From NCBI GenBank assembly GCA_023424475.1, contig JAFADX010000293.1:1-7391 (forward strand): a DNA stretch of 7,391 nucleotides, in the 5' to 3' direction. Shown in pieces: positions 4,645 through 7,391 of the stretch. The notes beneath the pieces are model-generated. The model saw only the letters and a program-made list of their open reading frames with translations. It did no database searches and was not told the DNA's origin. The first letter of the stretch is position 1. The number at the start of each line of letters is the position of its first letter. This DNA is from Pseudomonadota bacterium (lineage in GTDB: Bacteria; Pseudomonadota; Alphaproteobacteria; Acetobacterales; Acetobacteraceae). Position numbers and translations under genes: made by a program.

Positions 4645-6021
4645 ATGGCCGAAACTCCGTCGCCTTCCTGGGCAGGCCTCTTCGACCTCTTCCGGATCGG
4701 CATCGGTCCGTCGAGCTCGCATACCGTGGGGCCGATGGTCGCGGCGCGCCGCTTCGCCGCCGAACTGCCGGTGCAGGCCTATGCGGCGATCGGCGTGGAC
4801 CTCTACGGATCGCTGGCGCTGACGGGCAAGGGGCATGCCACCGACCAGGCGATCATGCTCGGCCTGCTCGGCGCCTCTCCCGAGACCGTCGATCCCGACG
4901 CCGTGCCGGCGCTGGTCGCGCGGCTGCGGGAGGACCGGTCGCTCCCGCTCGGCCCCGGCCGGCACGTTCCCTTCGATCCGGATGCCGACATCGTCTTCCA
5001 CCGGAAGGACACCCTGCCGCAGCATCCGAACGGCCTCGCCTTCCGGGCGGTGGCCGCGGACGGGACGCGGATCCGGCGCGTCTTCTATTCGATCGGCGGC
5101 GGCTTCGTCGTCGAGGAGGGCGAGGACGGACCCGCGGAGGATGCCGCCGCGATCCCGTATCGCTTCGAATCCTCCGCGGCGATGCTGGCCATGGCCGATG
5201 CGGCGGGCCTGACCATTGCCGAGCTGCAGCGCGAGAACGAGCGCGCCCTGCGCAGCGATGCGGAGATCACCGAGGGCATCGCGCGGATCTGGGCGGCGAT
5301 GCGGGCCTGCATCGCCCGCGGCATCCGCCAGGGCGGCGAGCTGCCGGGCGGGTTGCGCGTGCGCCGGCGCGCGCCCGCCCTGCACCGGCGCCTGGCCGGG
5401 CGCAGCGGCGCCAACGAAGCCGATCCGCTGCAGGGCATGGACTGGGTGAACCTCTACGCCCTGGCGGTGAACGAGGAGAATGCGGCGGGCGGCCGGGTGG
5501 TCACGGCGCCGACCAACGGCGCGGCCGGCATCGTGCCGGCGGTGCTGCTCTACTACACGACCTTCGTGCCCGGCGCCGATGCGCGCGGGGTGGAGACCTT
5601 CCTGCTCGCCGCCGCGGCGGTGGGCTCGCTGATCAAGCGCAACGCCTCGATCTCGGGTGCCGAGGTGGGTTGCCAGGGGGAGGTCGGCTCCGCCTCCGCC
5701 ATGGCGGCGGCGGGGCTGGCGGCGGCCCTCGGCGGCAACAACGCACAGGTGGAGAACGCGGCGGAGATCGGGCTCGAGCACAATCTCGGCCTGACCTGCG
5801 ACCCGATCGGCGGCCTGGTGCAGATCCCGTGCATCGAGCGCAACGCGATCGGCGCGGTGAAGGCGATCAACGCCGCGCGGCTCGCGCTGCATGGCGACGG
5901 CATCCATCACGTCAGCCTGGACCAGGTGATCCGCACCATGCGCGAGACCGGGCTCGACATGTCGTCGAAGTACAAGGAGACGTCGCAGGGCGGCCTGGCG
6001 GTGAATGCGGTCGCCTGCTGA
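4645..6021 (+). CDS. sdaA: L-serine ammonia-lyase (L-serine dehydratase), single-chain Fe-S type
   Basis: A 458-residue cytoplasmic enzyme that deaminates L-serine to pyruvate and ammonia with a [4Fe-4S] cluster and no PLP. The beta-type domain is N-terminal (about residues 6-160), with IGPSSSHTVGP (20-30) and TGKGHATD (60-67). The catalytic alpha-type domain follows (about 190-455), with NEENAAGGRVVTAPTNGAAG. The cluster cysteines are Cys343 in GAEVGCQGEVG, Cys385 in LTCDPIGG and Cys396 in QIPCIERN, with spacings of 42 and 11. The protein ends in Cys458 as its last residue; in the type II enzyme of Legionella the C-terminal Cys is reported to reach into the active site and cap the cluster. 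The start is ATG at 4645, preceded by GGCGGGA; longer in-frame extensions lack family similarity. The acetyltransferase gene follows after 25 bases. The beta-alpha fusion distinguishes it from the two-subunit sdaAA/sdaAB enzymes of Gram-positive bacteria. Confidence 0.97.
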   Translation: MAETPSPSWAGLFDLFRIGIGPSSSHTVGPMVAARRFAAELPVQAYAAIGVDLYGSLALTGKGHATDQAIMLGLLGASPETVDPDAVPALVARLREDRSLPLGPGRHVPFDPDADIVFHRKDTLPQHPNGLAFRAVAADGTRIRRVFYSIGGGFVVEEGEDGPAEDAAAIPYRFESSAAMLAMADAAGLTIAELQRENERALRSDAEITEGIARIWAAMRACIARGIRQGGELPGGLRVRRRAPALHRRLAGRSGANEADPLQGMDWVNLYALAVNEENAAGGRVVTAPTNGAAGIVPAVLLYYTTFVPGADARGVETFLLAAAAVGSLIKRNASISGAEVGCQGEVGSASAMAAAGLAAALGGNNAQVENAAEIGLEHNLGLTCDPIGGLVQIPCIERNAIGAVKAINAARLALHGDGIHHVSLDQVIRTMRETGLDMSSKYKETSQGGLAVNAVAC

Positions 6022-6035
6022 ACCAGGCCCGCGGG

Positions 6036-6042
6036 AAGGAGG
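6036..6042 (+). promoter_or_regulatory. Strong ribosome binding site of the acetyltransferase
   Basis: AAGGAGG lies 4 bases before ATG at 6047. It is the best Shine-Dalgarno sequence in the window and fixes the start of the second gene of the operon, overriding the open frame that extends left to about 6005. Confidence 0.8.
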
Positions 6043-6046
6043 GCGG

Positions 6047-6601
6047 ATGGACCGGCGCAGCCAGAAGGAACGGATGCTCGCCGGCGATCTCTATTCGGCC
6101 GACGACCCGGAGCTGGCCGCCGACAGCCGCCGCATCGGCGAATGGATGGCGCGCTACAACGCGACGCTCGCCATGCCGCCGGAGGCACGCCACGCCCTGC
6201 TCGTCGAAGCCCTGGGGTCGGTCGGCGCGGGCGCGAACATCCGCCCGCCCTTCTTCTGCGACTACGGCTACAACATCAGCATCGGGGAGGGAGCCTTCCT
6301 CAACGTCAACTGCGTCGTGCTCGACGTGGTGAAGGTGACGATCGGGCGGGGGACGCAGATCGGCTCGGCGGTGCAGATCCTCACCGCCGACCATCCGCGC
6401 GATGCGGCGCAGCGCGCCCGGATGCTGGAATTCGGGCGCCCCGTCATGATCGGAGCGAATGTCTGGATCGGCAGCGGCGCCATCATCCTGCCGGGCGTGA
6501 CCATCGGCGACGACGCGGTGGTGGGCGCCGGCAGCGTGGTGACGCGCGACGTGCCGGCAGGCGCGACGGTCGCCGGCAATCCCGCGCGGCGGAAGGGCTG
6601 A
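6047..6601 (+). CDS. Sugar O-acetyltransferase, maltose/galactoside acetyltransferase type
   Basis: A 184-residue cytoplasmic acetyl-CoA-dependent O-acetyltransferase of the left-handed beta-helix superfamily, a usual length for the LacA/Maa group. The N-terminal Mac domain is seen in KERMLAGDLYSADDPEL with a conserved helix to about residue 60. FFCDYGYNISIGEGAFLNVN opens the hexapeptide-repeat helix. His116 in ILTADHP is the catalytic base, matching the His at 115 of the galactoside enzyme. The coil continues through VWIGSGAIILPGVTIG and VVGAGSVVTRDVP and ends in AGNPAR. The family acetylates the 6-hydroxyl of glucosides or galactosides, often as detoxification, and the true acceptor here is unknown. 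It lies 25 bases after sdaA on the same strand with its own strong ribosome site, and a hairpin follows 10 bases after the stop, so it is the last gene of a two-gene operon. It lacks the N-terminal helical domain of serine acetyltransferase (CysE). Confidence 0.93.
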   Translation: MDRRSQKERMLAGDLYSADDPELAADSRRIGEWMARYNATLAMPPEARHALLVEALGSVGAGANIRPPFFCDYGYNISIGEGAFLNVNCVVLDVVKVTIGRGTQIGSAVQILTADHPRDAAQRARMLEFGRPVMIGANVWIGSGAIILPGVTIGDDAVVGAGSVVTRDVPAGATVAGNPARRKG

Positions 6602-6611
6602 GAGAGGATCC

Positions 6612-6637
6612 GGAAACGCGCCATGCAGCGCGTTTCC
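6612..6637 (+). terminator. Perfect 10-bp hairpin after the acetyltransferase
   Basis: GGAAACGCGC (6612-6621), loop CATGCA, GCGCGTTTCC (6628-6637). It begins 10 bases after the stop of the sdaA-acetyltransferase operon and lies between convergent genes, so it is very likely a transcription end for the operon and may also act on the opposing gene. No extended T-tract follows; the only Ts are inside the descending arm. Apart from this hairpin I see nothing in 6602-6748. Confidence 0.7.
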
Positions 6638-6748
6638 ATGGCCGGTGCCGGTCGCTGCCCCCACCCCGCCACCCAATGACATCGTCCGGGAGGAGGCTGG
6701 CCGGGCACGGGCCGGCGGCGGCGTTTCCGAACGGAACCCGGGGCGCGG

Positions 6749-7391
6749 TCAGGCGAGTTCCTGCCGCCAGGCCGCGTCGCGCCGGAGCACCTGCCAGTCG
6801 CAGGTCATCGGCACCATCGCGGTGCCCGCCCAGACCGGATGCTGGTCCGTATAGTGCGGGCTGCCCGGGTGGCCGGAGGCGCCGTGGAAGACGCTCCAGC
6901 GGCTGTTTTCCCAGGCGCCGACGTCGAAGGCGTAGCGCGCGAGGGCACCGTAGGTGGCCGCCGGTCCGGCGGCGGCCATGAAGCCGTTGGCGAGCACCGT
7001 ATCGGTGTCGCCGCCGAGGGGCAGCGCCGGCGGGTCGAGCAGATGCGCCCAGTCGGGGAAGAGCGGCGACAGCGGGTGGACGAGGCGCGGGCGATGCACC
7101 TCGCCCCAGGGGCGGGTGGTGTCCTCGCGCGCCGCGCGGACCAGCGCCTCCTGCATCGCCTGCGACCAGTCCCGGCCGCCGAGGAGGCCGGCATCGTTTG
7201 CCCGCAGCAGGCTCGGCAGCGCCCACCAGAGCTGGTTCATCGGCGGCACCCCGGGCGGGACCGACAGCAGGGGATGGCCGGCGAGCGCGCCGAGGCCGCT
7301 GTATTCGGCCAGCAGCGCAGTCAGCGCACGGCGGAACGCGACATAGGCGGTCGGCGCGGCGGAGCCGGCCTCCATCCGCCCGTCCCAGGCG
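6749..7391 (-). CDS. Penicillin acylase family protein, C-terminal part
   Basis: The last 213 codons of a larger gene that continues beyond the right edge. The fragment begins with AWDGRMEAGSAAPTAYVAFR, the WDG segment that precedes the second half of the beta subunit in penicillin-amidase-family Ntn hydrolases. RPWGEVHRPRLVHPLS, LGGDTDTV and, at 6842-6883, GASGHPGSPHYTDQ followed by HPVWAGTAMVPM are the family's conserved C-terminal blocks. These enzymes are made as a precursor that cuts itself to expose an N-terminal Ser of the beta chain, and they act on amides such as acyl-homoserine lactones, beta-lactam side chains or other N-acyl compounds, usually in the periplasm. The signal peptide, the cleavage site and the nucleophile all lie outside the window, so activity and substrate cannot be judged. 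An internal ATG at 7375 is not the start, since the family-conserved sequence continues through it. Confidence 0.9.
   Translation of the reverse strand, partial: AWDGRMEAGSAAPTAYVAFRRALTALLAEYSGLGALAGHPLLSVPPGVPPMNQLWWALPSLLRANDAGLLGGRDWSQAMQEALVRAAREDTTRPWGEVHRPRLVHPLSPLFPDWAHLLDPPALPLGGDTDTVLANGFMAAAGPAATYGALARYAFDVGAWENSRWSVFHGASGHPGSPHYTDQHPVWAGTAMVPMTCDWQVLRRDAAWRQELA

Noticed and set aside
2873..4822. 649-codon open frame on the plus strand
   Set aside because: It is antisense to the amidase, whose catalytic triad and full-length similarity are clear, and its Gly/Arg/His-rich translation matches no family.
4378..5910. 510-codon open frame on the minus strand
   Set aside because: It is antisense to the serine dehydratase, with biased composition and no recognisable domain.
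6047..6601. Serine acetyltransferase (CysE), suggested by adjacency to a serine enzyme
   Set aside because: The Mac domain and the TADHP catalytic segment place it with maltose/galactoside acetyltransferases, and the CysE N-terminal helical domain is absent.
1..7391. Mobile elements, CRISPR arrays, tRNA or rRNA genes
   Set aside because: No transposase or integrase motifs, direct-repeat arrays, flanking duplications or tRNA-like cloverleaf were seen. The base composition is even throughout.

Overview
The window is uniformly very GC-rich, densely coded DNA. Codon use and gene families point to an alphaproteobacterium, probably Acetobacteraceae (Roseomonas-like). That placement is inferred from sequence style and gene content, with no database search. 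No phage, transposase, CRISPR or RNA gene is visible.

Layout. (1) Positions 1-400, minus strand: the edge of what looks like an aryl-polyene/fatty-acid-like lipid cluster, with an acyl carrier protein followed by the start of a small membrane protein. (2) 500-1438, plus: a polysaccharide deacetylase of the kind found in exopolysaccharide loci, followed by a long imperfect hairpin. (3) 1589-2750: a divergent pair, a small membrane-anchored four-cysteine protein (minus) and a secreted trypsin-like serine protease (plus). (4) 2942-4523, minus: an amidase-signature hydrolase, preceded by a 45-codon reading frame that resembles the beginning of a 2-keto-4-pentenoate-hydratase-type enzyme and is almost contiguous with the amidase start. 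(5) 4645-6601, plus: an apparent two-gene operon of single-chain iron-sulfur L-serine dehydratase and a maltose/galactoside-type sugar O-acetyltransferase, closed by a perfect 10-bp hairpin. (6) 6749-7391, minus: the C-terminal part of a penicillin-acylase-family hydrolase that runs off the window.

The genes do not form one pathway. Envelope and surface functions dominate the left half (acyl carrier protein, polysaccharide deacetylase, exported protease, anchored Cys protein). Amino-acid, amide and sugar catabolism dominates the right half (amidase, serine dehydratase, acetyltransferase, acylase). I see no convincing new multi-gene system. The parts most worth a second look are the small four-Cys protein divergent from the protease, the truncated-looking reading frame coupled to the amidase, and the 81-bp hairpin at 1485-1565.
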